Positions 8,223-16,655 of a stretch of DNA of 33,556 nt are shown in pieces; position 1 is the first letter of the stretch, and each line of letters begins with the position of its first letter. The notes under the pieces are model-generated. The model was given only the letters and a program-made list of their open reading frames with translations, was not told the origin of the DNA and searched no databases. The position numbers were made by a program, and so were the translations under genes. This stretch comes from Ruegeria atlantica (GTDB lineage Bacteria > Pseudomonadota > Alphaproteobacteria > Rhodobacterales > Rhodobacteraceae). The DNA is taken from the NCBI GenBank assembly GCA_013032095.1, contig WQBJ01000041.1, forward strand, positions 1-33,556, in the 5' to 3' direction.

Positions 8223-9023
8223 ATGTCCTTTTCCATAGCTGGCAAAACCGCAATCGTGACCGGCGGTGCCACTGGCGTTGGTTTGGCCATCGGGCGTCAC
8301 TTTGCCGATGCGGGTGCTAACGTCATGTTTGCCGACATAGACGAAAAGCGGCTGGCCGAGGAACTGGGCGAACAGACTGATGACAGCAACATTCGTTTCT
8401 TTGCCGGCGATCTGCGGGAAAAGCTGACCATTGCCAACCTGCTTTCGGCCACCATCGACGCGTTCGACCAAGTAGATATCCTGATAAACGGCGCGCGTCA
8501 GGTGATCCCTTCCGACCCGCTGGATCCCGAGGATGACTCGGTCCGCACACTGTTGTATCAGAACCTGATGCCCGCCCTGCGCCTGAGCCAGATCGTGGCC
8601 AAACGGATGATCAAACAGGCCGGAGACGACGAAGACAGTGTCGCCGGCTCAATCATCAACCTCTCCTCAATCGCTGCGCGGCGCACCCACCCCGATCTGA
8701 TGGCCTATTCCGTGTCCACCGCAGCGTTGGACCAGATGACACGCTCTCTGGCTGTGGCTCTGGCTCCGAACCGCATCCGGGTGAACTCGATTGCTCTGGG
8801 TTCGGTGATGAGCGCTTCGCTACAGTCCACCCTAAAAGAGAACCGCGATTTCCGGGACGATATCGAGAAACACACACCGCTGGCCCGGATTGCCGCCCCG
8901 ACCGAGCTAACCGAAACCGCGCAGTTCCTCGCCTCGGACGCGGCCGGATTCATCACGGGGCAAATCCTGACGATCGACGGCGGCCGCACCCTGCTGGACC
9001 CCGTTGCAGCACCGGCGCACTGA
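8223..9023 (+). CDS. SDR-family protein with altered active site
   Basis: A short-chain dehydrogenase/reductase-fold protein, 266 residues. The NAD(P)-binding TGGATGVG (13-20) and a C-terminal 'ITGQILTIDGG' are normal for classical SDRs such as FabG. The serine (S148 or S149 in NLSSIAA) and the tyrosine Y162 are present, but the YxxxK lysine is replaced: the sequence reads YSVST with T166 at the lysine position. The structural NNAG is also degenerate (INGA, 88-91). A normal dehydrogenase activity is therefore doubtful; it may have a changed activity or be a binding protein. A good AGGAG (8211-8215) precedes the ATG. hemF follows five bases after the stop, so the two are probably co-transcribed. 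Confidence 0.88.
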   Translation: MSFSIAGKTAIVTGGATGVGLAIGRHFADAGANVMFADIDEKRLAEELGEQTDDSNIRFFAGDLREKLTIANLLSATIDAFDQVDILINGARQVIPSDPLDPEDDSVRTLLYQNLMPALRLSQIVAKRMIKQAGDDEDSVAGSIINLSSIAARRTHPDLMAYSVSTAALDQMTRSLAVALAPNRIRVNSIALGSVMSASLQSTLKENRDFRDDIEKHTPLARIAAPTELTETAQFLASDAAGFITGQILTIDGGRTLLDPVAAPAH

Positions 9024-9028
9024 CTAAT

Positions 9029-9913
9029 ATGCTCGACACTGAAAAATCCACCGCCTCAGCCTGGTTTCGCCAATTGCGCGACGAGATCGTAGTCACATTT
9101 GAAGCGCTGGAAGACAGCCACGACACGGGACCGTTTTCAGACGCCAGACCCGGAAAATTCGAGGTCAAAGAAACCACTCGGCAGTCCGAAGATGGTTCGG
9201 ACGCAGGCGGCGGGTTGATGTCGGTGATGCGCGGCGGCCGCGTGTTCGAGAAAGTAGGCGTCAATATTTCAACTGTTTATGGCACGCTGGGCGCAAGGGC
9301 GCAGCAGGCGATGGCCGCGCGCAAGGGTATTCCGGGCATGGCCGATGACCCGCGATTCTGGGCCTCGGGCATTTCACTGGTCGCGCATATGCAGAACCCC
9401 CATGTTCCTGCGGTGCACATGAACACCCGCATGTTCTGGACTCCGCATGCGTGGTGGTTCGGCGGCGGGTCAGACCTGAACCCCTGCATCGAATACGAAG
9501 ACGACACAGCTCATTTTCACGGCACGCAAAAGGCCCATCTGGACCCGCACGGGCCGGGGCATTACCCGCGCCTGAAAGAATGGGCCGACGAGTATTTCTA
9601 TATACCGCACCGCAAGCGCGCCCGTGGTGTCGGCGGGATTTTCATGGATGACTACTGCACCGGTGACTGGGCAGCTGATTTCGCGCTGACGCAAGACATC
9701 GGCCGCGCCTTTCTGCCAGCCTTCGTACCGCTGGTTGAAAAACGCCGTGTGCAGGGATTTAGCGACGACGATAAGAACACTCAGTTGGTGCATCGGGGTC
9801 TCTATGCCGAATACAACCTAGTTTATGATCGGGGCACCAAGTTCGGGCTGGAAACCGGCCACGACCCAGATGCTGTGCTGATGAGCCTGCCGCCATTGGC
9901 GAAATGGGTTTGA
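9029..9913 (+). CDS. hemF: Oxygen-dependent coproporphyrinogen III oxidase
   Basis: The aerobic coproporphyrinogen oxidase, 294 residues, which converts coproporphyrinogen III to protoporphyrinogen IX in heme synthesis. Family signatures are dense: FEKVGVNISTVYG, the HMNTRMF histidine region, FGGGSDLNPC, and GGIFMDDY in the second half. The conserved C-terminal RRGxYxEFNLVxDRGT block is present as HRGLYAEYNLVYDRGTKFG. The length is normal for the family. It follows the SDR gene by 5 bases and converges on a minus-strand gene, leaving only 7 bases between the stops. Rhodobacteraceae usually also carry an oxygen-independent HemN for anaerobic growth. Confidence 0.96.
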   Translation: MLDTEKSTASAWFRQLRDEIVVTFEALEDSHDTGPFSDARPGKFEVKETTRQSEDGSDAGGGLMSVMRGGRVFEKVGVNISTVYGTLGARAQQAMAARKGIPGMADDPRFWASGISLVAHMQNPHVPAVHMNTRMFWTPHAWWFGGGSDLNPCIEYEDDTAHFHGTQKAHLDPHGPGHYPRLKEWADEYFYIPHRKRARGVGGIFMDDYCTGDWAADFALTQDIGRAFLPAFVPLVEKRRVQGFSDDDKNTQLVHRGLYAEYNLVYDRGTKFGLETGHDPDAVLMSLPPLAKWV

Positions 9914-9920
9914 TCTGCGT

Positions 9921-10334
9921 TTAGAAGTCAAAATCCATAATATTGTCGAAGCAGTGGCTCCTTGCCCCGCTAGCCGACATATTCTCACCTACGCGACTGA
10001 CCGTGATCGAATAACTCTTAGAGGTGTCGGCGCCCTCGGGCGGTGTCATCGAAAACTGCACAGTCCTCGTCTGCTTTTCATAAACTCGCGAGACATAAAT
10101 CCGTTGGTTTGTCGGCACGCGCAGGGTGCGGATGGCGAAATCACCGATGCCACACCAGTATGCAATCGCCGCCGACGAGCCGTGCGTAGCCACCTGATAG
10201 GTGCCATCTTTCAACGGGGTAACCGTCGCACGAAAGGCGGGGTTTAAACCGAACCCAATCCCGAACCCGGTCGCATGCGCCAGTGCAGGCAGTAACGCCA
10301 GAACACCAACGCCTAAAACTTTGGAAAACCGCAT
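9921..10334 (-). CDS. Small secreted protein, function unknown
   Basis: A 137-residue protein I do not recognise. It begins with a clear Sec signal peptide (MRFSKVLGVGVLALLPALAHA, cleavage after residue 21), so it should be periplasmic or secreted. The mature part is about 116 residues with two cysteines (in AYWCGIG and SHCFDNI) that could form a disulfide, and alternating hydrophobic stretches suggesting a beta-rich fold. AAGGA lies eight bases before the ATG, which supports translation. It appears to be monocistronic and converges on hemF. I know of no link to heme synthesis. Confidence 0.75.
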   Translation of the reverse strand: MRFSKVLGVGVLALLPALAHATGFGIGFGLNPAFRATVTPLKDGTYQVATHGSSAAIAYWCGIGDFAIRTLRVPTNQRIYVSRVYEKQTRTVQFSMTPPEGADTSKSYSITVSRVGENMSASGARSHCFDNIMDFDF

Positions 10335-10526
10335 GGCAAAAAGTCCTTAACTTAAAACTCTGACCCTGCTCAGAATCATAGAGGGCAAACTCGTTGAGTA
10401 AAGCTTGCGACCTTCCGGCCGCAACTTTCAACTGTCCGCTTTAAGTCGGGGTACAGCTAAAACAGGATATCCTCCCAGAACTGCTGTGAAATTCCGCCAA
10501 TAAAACACGGGGTATTCGGCACTGAT

Positions 10527-11624
10527 CTAAGGTGCGGTCACCCGGCCGCCGACATCCTGCGGTGCCAAGGCCACTGTCTTGATCACCGCGAAACAGGGCC
10601 GTCCTGGCTCCAACCGCAGCGCCTCGACCGAACGTCGGGTAACGCGCGCCAGCACTGGTCCTGCCGGAGTTTTTACCGAGACAATGGCACCCGGCCCGTC
10701 GCCAGCTCGGATCGTATCCACCGCACCTTCCAGCATGTTCAGGGCTGACAACCCTTCAGGTCTTTTGTTTGACAGGATGACCTCTTGCGCGGGAATGCGA
10801 ATGCGCAACTCTTCCCCGACACGATGCGGGATACGTGGTAGGAACAAGCGCGCCCCTCCGGCCTCCAGCTCGGTCAATCCGTCGGCATGGTGTTCCCTTA
10901 CGCGGACATTCAGCACCGCCCCCACGGCCCGCACCCCTGCGGGGGCCACAGACGGGTCAGCCATCACCTCGGAGGCCGGGCCGTGCCGCACCGCTTTTCC
11001 CTCCTGCAACGCAACCACGGATGTCGCCAGCCGCGCAACCTCGGCCGCCGAATGGGTGACGTAGAGAATGGGCACCGTGACTTCGTCTCGCAGCTGTTCG
11101 AAATAGGGTAAAATTTCAGACTTGCGCGCGTCATCCAGTGCCGCCAAAGGCTCATCGGCCAAAATCAAACGAGGGCTGGCCAACAGCGCGCGACCAATGG
11201 CAACTCGCTGTTTTTCTCCGCCCGACAGACCGGCAGGACGGCGATCCAGCAAGTGCCCGATGCCCAGCATCTCTATCACTTTGTCCGGGTTTTCTCGTCG
11301 CGCGCGTCTTGGCGCGAACCAACGACCATAGGCCAGATTCTGCCGCACGGTCAGATGCGGAAACAGGCGGCCTTCCTGAAAGATATAGCCCAAACGCCTA
11401 CGATGTGGCGGCAGCCAGAGGTTCTTTTCGGTGTTGAACAGTTCCCACTCGTTGACAGCGATACGCCCGGCCTTTGGCCGCAACAGACCCGCAACCGCAT
11501 TGACTACCGTGGTTTTGCCCGACCCTGACCGCCCAAACAAAACCGTTACTCCAGGAGGTGCGTCAAAGCTAAGATCCAGCTTGAGGTCGGGCAATTCATG
11601 CTGCAAGCGGACAGACAGGCTCAT
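10527..11624 (-). CDS. modC: Molybdate ABC transporter ATP-binding protein ModC
   Basis: The ATPase of the molybdate importer, 365 residues. Walker A is GRSGSGKTT (31-39), the ABC signature LSGGEKQ (133-139), Walker B LILADEP (153-159), and the H-loop histidine lies in YVTHSAAEV. The C-terminal 130 residues form a TOBE/Mop-type domain (VGAVLNVRVREHH and VSVKTPAGPVLARV), the oxyanion-sensing part that separates ModC from other ABC ATPases. Its ATG overlaps the modB TGA (bases 11621-11624), and it is the last gene of modA-modB-modC. Length and motifs are intact. Confidence 0.95.
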   Translation of the reverse strand: MSLSVRLQHELPDLKLDLSFDAPPGVTVLFGRSGSGKTTVVNAVAGLLRPKAGRIAVNEWELFNTEKNLWLPPHRRRLGYIFQEGRLFPHLTVRQNLAYGRWFAPRRARRENPDKVIEMLGIGHLLDRRPAGLSGGEKQRVAIGRALLASPRLILADEPLAALDDARKSEILPYFEQLRDEVTVPILYVTHSAAEVARLATSVVALQEGKAVRHGPASEVMADPSVAPAGVRAVGAVLNVRVREHHADGLTELEAGGARLFLPRIPHRVGEELRIRIPAQEVILSNKRPEGLSALNMLEGAVDTIRAGDGPGAIVSVKTPAGPVLARVTRRSVEALRLEPGRPCFAVIKTVALAPQDVGGRVTAP

Positions 11625-12313
11625 AGTCCAGACACCTTAGCCGCGGCACGACGACCGACATATTCCGATAGCAAAAGAGCCCCCATAGCGACAATGATTG
11701 AGACAACAACCAGCCGGGTCGCGGCCCCCTCCCCTCCTGGCACCTGCAGGAACGCATAGACTGCCGAGGGCAATGTTTGTGTCTGACCTGGAATGTTCGA
11801 GACGAAGGTGATCGTGGCTCCGAACTCACCCATTGCTTTAGCAAAGGCGAGGATACCCCCGGCGATCACACCCGGCATGATCATTGGAAGGGTGACGGTG
11901 GCGAAAACGAATACACGCGACGCACCCAGGGTTGCCCCGGCTTGTTCCAGTTTGGGGTCTACCGCCTCTATCGACAGGCGAATGGCCCGAACCATCAAAG
12001 GAAAGGCCATGATGCCCGCCGCCAGCGCCGCACCGGTCCAGCGAAACGCCACGACGATCCCAAACTCGGCCAGCAGCTTGCCCAGCGGACCTTGAATGCC
12101 GAAAGTCAGCAGCAGCAAATATCCGGTCACAACAGGTGGTAGAATCAGCGGCAGGTGCACCAATCCGTTCAGCAACTGCCTGCCAGGAAATCGCCATCTT
12201 GCAAGCGCGTAGGCTACAAAGATACCAAAAGGCAAGGTCACCAAAGTTGCCCAGAAGGACACGCGCAGCGAGAGCTTCAGCGCCTCAAGTTCAGCGGGCC
12301 CCAGCCACCCCAT
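11621..12313 (-). CDS. modB: Molybdate ABC transporter permease ModB
   Basis: The inner-membrane permease of the molybdate transporter, 230 residues with about five membrane segments. It has the EAA-type cytoplasmic loop (EQAGATLGASRVFVFATVTLP) that contacts ModC, the family N-terminus LSLRVSFWATL, and the typical 'GEFGATITFVSNIPGQTQTLPSAVY' region (given as a description of residues about 160-185). It starts three bases after the modA stop and overlaps modC by four bases. Operon position and sequence both support molybdate rather than sulfate specificity. Confidence 0.95.
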   Translation of the reverse strand: MGWLGPAELEALKLSLRVSFWATLVTLPFGIFVAYALARWRFPGRQLLNGLVHLPLILPPVVTGYLLLLTFGIQGPLGKLLAEFGIVVAFRWTGAALAAGIMAFPLMVRAIRLSIEAVDPKLEQAGATLGASRVFVFATVTLPMIMPGVIAGGILAFAKAMGEFGATITFVSNIPGQTQTLPSAVYAFLQVPGGEGAATRLVVVSIIVAMGALLLSEYVGRRAAAKVSGL

Positions 12314-12316
12314 GCG

Positions 12317-13096
12317 TTAGCTGTCCGGCAGGGCAAAGCCCTGTTCCAAAAATACTGTTTGGGCCGCATCCGATTGAAGATATTCCAGAAACGCTTTCGC
12401 CTCGGACGCACCAGATACAGTCACGGCTGCCGGGTAAATGATCGGCGGATGCAGATCGGATGAAAAAGACGCCACGACCTGAACCCGGTTTTCGACTTGC
12501 GCGTCCGAACGGTAGACAATCCCCAGCGGTGCCGCCCCCGCCGCAACCAAGGCCAACGCCGCACGGACATTGTCGGTTTGCGCAATCTGGTCCTGAACTT
12601 CTGCCCACAGCCCGAGGCTCTGCAACGCGGCCTTGCCGTAAATACCCGCCGGTACTGCATCGACCAAGGCCATTGCCAGATATCCGTCATCCAGTGCAGC
12701 GGACAGGTCGGTCTCCGGTTGAACTACACCAATCTGCGCCTGATCAGCCCCTCCGATCAGGACCAGCCCGTTGCCCAGCAGATCCACCCGCGAGGTCGTG
12801 TCCATCAAGCCCTGATCCTGCAGGACATCCATCCAATCCACATTGGCGGAAATGAACAAATCCGCCGGTGCGCCCAACTGAATCTGCCGCGCCAACACGG
12901 ACGAAGCCGCGTAGGACACCGTGACTTCATGCCCAGTCTGGCGCTCATAAGCTGGTGTGATCTCATCCAAAGCGGTCTTCAGGCTGGCTGCAGCGAACAC
13001 CAATATTTCCACCGCACCGGCCCGAACCGGTGCCAGAGTCAAAGTACCCAAAACCACGGCCGCGACGACAAATCGGCGGGCAAGGGACAGGATCAT
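12317..13096 (-). CDS. modA: Molybdate-binding periplasmic protein ModA
   Basis: The periplasmic oxyanion-binding protein of the molybdate importer, 259 residues. A signal peptide (residues 1-27, RRFVVAAVVLGTLTLAPVRAGA) is followed by VEILVFAAASLKTALDEI, the ModA start. Ligand-contacting segments include AAASL, SYAASSVLARQI, and the DAVPAGIYGKAAL region. I set the start at ATG 13096 because GGGAG lies six bases upstream and the signal peptide begins there; the open frame runs 39 codons further back without family similarity. First gene of modABC. I looked for a ModE-type palindrome in 13097-13316 and found none I would defend. Confidence 0.94.
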   Translation of the reverse strand: MILSLARRFVVAAVVLGTLTLAPVRAGAVEILVFAAASLKTALDEITPAYERQTGHEVTVSYAASSVLARQIQLGAPADLFISANVDWMDVLQDQGLMDTTSRVDLLGNGLVLIGGADQAQIGVVQPETDLSAALDDGYLAMALVDAVPAGIYGKAALQSLGLWAEVQDQIAQTDNVRAALALVAAGAAPLGIVYRSDAQVENRVQVVASFSSDLHPPIIYPAAVTVSGASEAKAFLEYLQSDAAQTVFLEQGFALPDS

Positions 13097-13316
13097 GTGC
13101 TCTCCCGTCTGGAAGGTTGCAGTCTCTTCGGGGATATCTGAGGCAGCGGGGGGCGCGCAAGTGGCTTTCCCGAGGACCGGGGACGCAGCCTGCGGAAAAT
13201 GAACGGATTTCACCGGGGCTGCGGGTACTCAAATCAAAATGAACTGATACTGAAGCAAAGAAATTGTTCCAGACCCTCTTGCACCCGCGCGCAGGCTTGG
13301 CTACATGCACCGTCAC

Positions 13317-13392
<76 letters not shown>

Positions 13393-13481
13393 CTCCCTTT
13401 CTTCTATATTTTACAGATACTTAAGGCGGTTTTCGCCGTATCTCGAGGTATTGTAGACACATACTGTGTGCGTTTTTGTGT

Positions 13482-14507
13482 TTAGTCTGTGTCTGTAGCA
13501 TCCAGAGCTTCACGGGCCTGAGCAACCACATCAGCCTTCTCAAGTTGAGCGTATTTCATGGTCTGAGATATGTTCGAATGCCCCAGAAGCATCGAAACTT
13601 GTTGGATCGAAAGCCCCCGCTGAACCATCCGGCTTGCGTATGTATCCCGAAGGCTATGCACTGTCGCCCTGCCCCGTGTCGCCACAACCCTTTCTGACTT
13701 GTTACAGTGGGTTCGGATCACCTCACGCAACACCTTGATAGCCCATTCCATGTTCTGGAAAGGCTGATCCTGACTAAGCAAACTCTGAAACAAGTCATGG
13801 ACCCGTTGCGAGATTGGAACCAATGAGACCGTATCCGTTTTTGTCCGGTAAACTTCTATTTCCCTTCTTGTCAGGTCAACGAATTCCCATTCCAGATTGA
13901 CCGCTTCCATCAACCGAAGACCAGTATCAAGAAGCACCATACAAAGGGCTTCCGCTTTCCGACCCGTGATTGTCTCATTCTTAGCGAGAACGTCAAAGAT
14001 GATCCGTTCTTCACGCTCGGAAAGATACCGTGTCTTGATGAAGCCTTTGATGCTGGGATACTTCAGCTTGGGACAGTTGTACCGATGCTCAAGCTTGTTG
14101 AAGGCACGGCGGATCGCCCGAATGTCGCCCTTCAGGGTATTCTCCTTACGACCCTGTTCCCGGCGAAAATCCAGAAAGTCTTCAAGCATATCCTGTGTGA
14201 AGTCAGATGCGTTCATGCCCGGTGAAGGAACGTATTCGTATAGGATGTTGTAGGACGCCCTGTAGATGCGTCTGGACTGCTCTTTGTCCAAGCCAACCAA
14301 AGCCTGTTCAAAACAATTCTCAAGGCTAATCTCAGGCAGATCGCCAAACTGAAGTCGATCAAGAGCTTCTTGGTAGGCTTTCTGCATCACTGCCTTTGCC
14401 CCCTTTTTGTCGTTGGATAACCGCTTTGTTGAACCTCGGAATTGCTTCCCATCAACGGTGAACGAATACCACCAGAATGAAGAACCATTGCGTTTATACA
14501 GCTTCAT
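13482..14507 (-). CDS. int: Tyrosine recombinase / integrase of element A
   Basis: A phage-type tyrosine integrase, 341 residues. The catalytic set is visible: R198 in TGLRLMEAVNL, K223 in the beta-hairpin RTKTD, H284 and R287 in VHSLRDTYASR, H310 in LLGHSNISQT, and nucleophile Y319 in MKYAQL. The N-terminal part (KLYKRNGSSFWWYSF) is the arm-binding region, followed by a SAM-like core-binding domain (about 80-150). I choose ATG 14507. The open frame continues upstream to a TTG at 14561, but that lies inside the terminator hairpin at 14534-14568. The gene ends about 90 bases from the tRNA, as expected for an integrase next to its att site. Confidence 0.93.
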   Translation of the reverse strand: MKLYKRNGSSFWWYSFTVDGKQFRGSTKRLSNDKKGAKAVMQKAYQEALDRLQFGDLPEISLENCFEQALVGLDKEQSRRIYRASYNILYEYVPSPGMNASDFTQDMLEDFLDFRREQGRKENTLKGDIRAIRRAFNKLEHRYNCPKLKYPSIKGFIKTRYLSEREERIIFDVLAKNETITGRKAEALCMVLLDTGLRLMEAVNLEWEFVDLTRREIEVYRTKTDTVSLVPISQRVHDLFQSLLSQDQPFQNMEWAIKVLREVIRTHCNKSERVVATRGRATVHSLRDTYASRMVQRGLSIQQVSMLLGHSNISQTMKYAQLEKADVVAQAREALDATDTD

Positions 14508-14533
14508 GAGTTGGTCTTTCTTGCGCTGGGCGT

Positions 14534-14568
14534 ACAAAAAAAGCCGCTCGGAATTATCCAAAGCGGCT
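14534..14568 (-). terminator. Intrinsic terminator after the serine resolvase
   Basis: On the minus strand an AGCCGCT...AGCGGCT stem (14562-14568 with 14542-14548), strengthened by an inner GGA/TCC pairing, is followed by a run of seven T residues (A run at 14536-14542). It lies 48 bases after the resolvase stop and before the integrase ATG, so the two recombinases are probably separate transcription units. Confidence 0.8.
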
Positions 14569-14615
14569 CGTACGACGATTGTTTTTTTAAGTGATCTGAT
14601 TGAGGTGGTGAGGTG

Positions 14616-15167
14616 TCAGGACAGCGAGGTCACGACTCGATAGACTGACCTTTCGGAGATGTTCAGGTGTCTGGCTATCGCTCGTTTGCTAAGCCCTTCT
14701 GAGAGCAATTGTTCAATGTCCGATGCTTTTGCTCTCGCAGTGGGTTTCCTACCCTTATACTTGCCCTCTGCCTTCGCCTTGGCGATGCCTTCCCGTTGGC
14801 GTTCCAGCATCATCTCCCGTTCAAATTGAGCAACGGAACCCAGAACATTCAGCATCAGCTTCCCCGTGGCATTGGAGGTGTCCAAGCCTAGGTTCAACAC
14901 CCGAAGGCCGACATGCCTTGCTTCTAAGTCGTCCACAATCTCCCCGAGATGCTTCACAGACCGGGCTAGTCTGTCCAGTTTGGTGACAACCAGAACGTCA
15001 CCTTCCCGGCAGAACTCCATAGCGGCGTTGAGGGACTCTCTGAGGGCCACAGAGCTTATCTGTTCCTCGTACACCTTCTCGCACCCAACGCCCCTCAGTG
15101 ACTCTCTCTGAGCCTCTAGGGACGCTTTCTGTTCCAGTGTCGAGGTGCGAGCATATCCGATCATCAT
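14616..15167 (-). CDS. Serine recombinase / resolvase
   Basis: A small serine recombinase of the resolvase/invertase family, 183 residues. The catalytic serine is S9 in IGYARTS; the conserved VTKLDRLARS (61-70) and the long E helix (LGSVAQFEREMMLERQREGI) are present, and a C-terminal helix-turn-helix (LSKRAIARHLNISERSVY) binds DNA. The length equals that of Tn3-type resolvases and Hin/Gin-type invertases. The start is ATG 15167, with AAGGAG eight bases upstream; an immediately following ATG (15164) is also possible. It could resolve multimers of an excised element, invert a segment, or be left over from a transposon. I see no transposase and no clear res site. Confidence 0.93.
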   Translation of the reverse strand: MMIGYARTSTLEQKASLEAQRESLRGVGCEKVYEEQISSVALRESLNAAMEFCREGDVLVVTKLDRLARSVKHLGEIVDDLEARHVGLRVLNLGLDTSNATGKLMLNVLGSVAQFEREMMLERQREGIAKAKAEGKYKGRKPTARAKASDIEQLLSEGLSKRAIARHLNISERSVYRVVTSLS

Positions 15168-15803
15168 GTGATGGTCTCCTTGTCTGCCAATGATGTTTAG
15201 GAAGTTGCGGCAGGGTGTCTGCCAAAAGTCGAAACCGACTCCATAGACAGACATTTGCGCCACGCTCTGTGGCTGACACATGGGCAAGGTTTATCGGCAG
15301 GTGCTTAGAGGCCTTTCTGCGCTGGGCGAAGAGTGTGAAGCCTGAGGATTTTCCAAGGTTTCAAAGGGGGGCGGGGGTTTGAAAATGCGGCTTCAAAAAA
15401 CGGGGGGTTTAGAGTGTTGTTATTGTTGTTGATTAAAAGCCACTCACCCAATGCACTAAGACTTTAAGGTCGCTGGAATTAGGTGGACGGCCGCATTCAG
15501 CATATATCGTTAGAACCCATCCTGAGCAGGACGGCACCTAATAATGCAAATTGCCGCCCAATTTGGCGGTTTTCTCTCTCGGTTTTCGAGTTGTAAAATG
15601 CGTCGGAATTTCTTGCGGAAACTACTTTGCGGATAGGTGTCGATTATTCAACGGAAAAACCTACTGCTGGCTCTTTCAGAACGTGCGCAAAAGACTGTTT
15701 CTTGGAATAGCGGCAGCAGGTGTGTCAGTCGGAAGTTGGTCGGTGTTCGTCATATGTTTGCGCTCAGTGCTTTATGCCAACGGACGAACACCGCAGCCTG
15801 CCA
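15168..15803. other. Intergenic region of element A; G-rich repeats and possible terminator
   Basis: No supported gene in 636 bases. Bases 15366-15377 and 15402-15407 are long G runs set in two related segments (TTCAAA...GGGGGTTT). A CCGCC/GGCGG hairpin at 15554-15569 followed by TTTTCTCTCTC could be a weak plus-strand terminator. Open frames at 15551-15859 and 15720-16058 have neither ribosome binding sites nor recognisable sequence, and overlap the minus-strand gene at 15804-16493. Confidence 0.45.
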
Positions 15804-16493
15804 CTATTGAACTATTTGGACTTTACCCAGCACACACTCTTCACCATCACCAAAAGTAGGTTGATCTTCCATCATTTTAAATCCAGCGGCGTACACAGGG
15901 TCATCAAAGAATTTATAATAACATTTACTACTATAAATTTCCTCCCCGCTTTCATCGTCTACTATTTTCACCTGCAAAAAGTAATTGTGTTCTGCAGTGT
16001 AGGAAAGAATATTCCTTTTTGGGGCTTTCAAGTACTCACTAGCATAATCAGGATCTGAATATATAACTAGGGAGTGAATATTGCTCGCTTTTCCACTGAG
16101 GCGGGTCGTCTCTGAATCGAACCCCTCATAATAGTATTTCCCGAGTTTCGGTTCCCCAAATAATCGACCAATATCAGTCCTCAATTCAATACGGTATCTC
16201 AGAGGGCGATCATCATCGTTTGTGACCGGAATTACAATATCACTGCGTCCATTTTTAATATAGCTAATGGTGTTGTTTTCCTCTCCTACCGTCACACTTG
16301 GGACTTCCTCTTTCTTAGATATAGCCATAGTCCCAGCAACAATTGTTACCAAAGCCGCCACTAGACTTATCACTCCTAAAATTACTTTATATGCTGATTT
16401 CATTTTTCTCGAGTGCCTCATTTTTCGTTCTTGGGATTCACTAAACTCTGGAAAATTGGAAACAAAATACAAGCTTAGCTGTTTTCTTCTCAT
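15804..16493 (-). CDS. Membrane-anchored protein of unknown function
   Basis: A 229-residue protein that I do not recognise. A basic N-terminus is followed by one membrane helix (about residues 37-58, VILGVISLVAALVTIVAGTMA). The remaining 170 residues would then lie outside the inner membrane if the positive-inside rule holds. That part is polar, rich in D, E and Y, and beta-like (IVIPVTNDDDRPLRYRIEL resembles an immunoglobulin-like strand pair). The start at ATG 16493 has AAGG about nine bases upstream; ATG at 16421 and 16403 are alternatives. It is AT-rich compared with the chromosome. It lies 162 bases downstream of the AIPR gene on the same strand, so a joint role is possible but unproven. 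Confidence 0.6.
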   Translation of the reverse strand: MRRKQLSLYFVSNFPEFSESQERKMRHSRKMKSAYKVILGVISLVAALVTIVAGTMAISKKEEVPSVTVGEENNTISYIKNGRSDIVIPVTNDDDRPLRYRIELRTDIGRLFGEPKLGKYYYEGFDSETTRLSGKASNIHSLVIYSDPDYASEYLKAPKRNILSYTAEHNYFLQVKIVDDESGEEIYSSKCYYKFFDDPVYAAGFKMMEDQPTFGDGEECVLGKVQIVQ

Positions 16494-16655
16494 TCGTTGG
16501 CGCCTTATCAGCTATGCTGGCGAAATAGAAGACTGTCTTGCATAAGTGACTTGGCTTCTGCGACCGTAGATACGGAAGGATGAGTGGCTTGTTTCACGAA
16601 GGAAAAAGGCACTCACCGATATATACTAGCTATCAAGAAAACGCTGCGTGTCTGC

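Noticed and set aside
13097..13316. Leader of modA examined for a molybdenum-cofactor or cobalamin riboswitch and for a ModE palindrome
   Set aside because: A few short matches (such as GCCACT) were seen, but no conserved core box or symmetric site.
15551..15859. A 102-residue plus-strand open frame in element A
   Set aside because: No ribosome binding site, no recognisable sequence, and its end overlaps the better supported minus-strand gene at 15804-16493.
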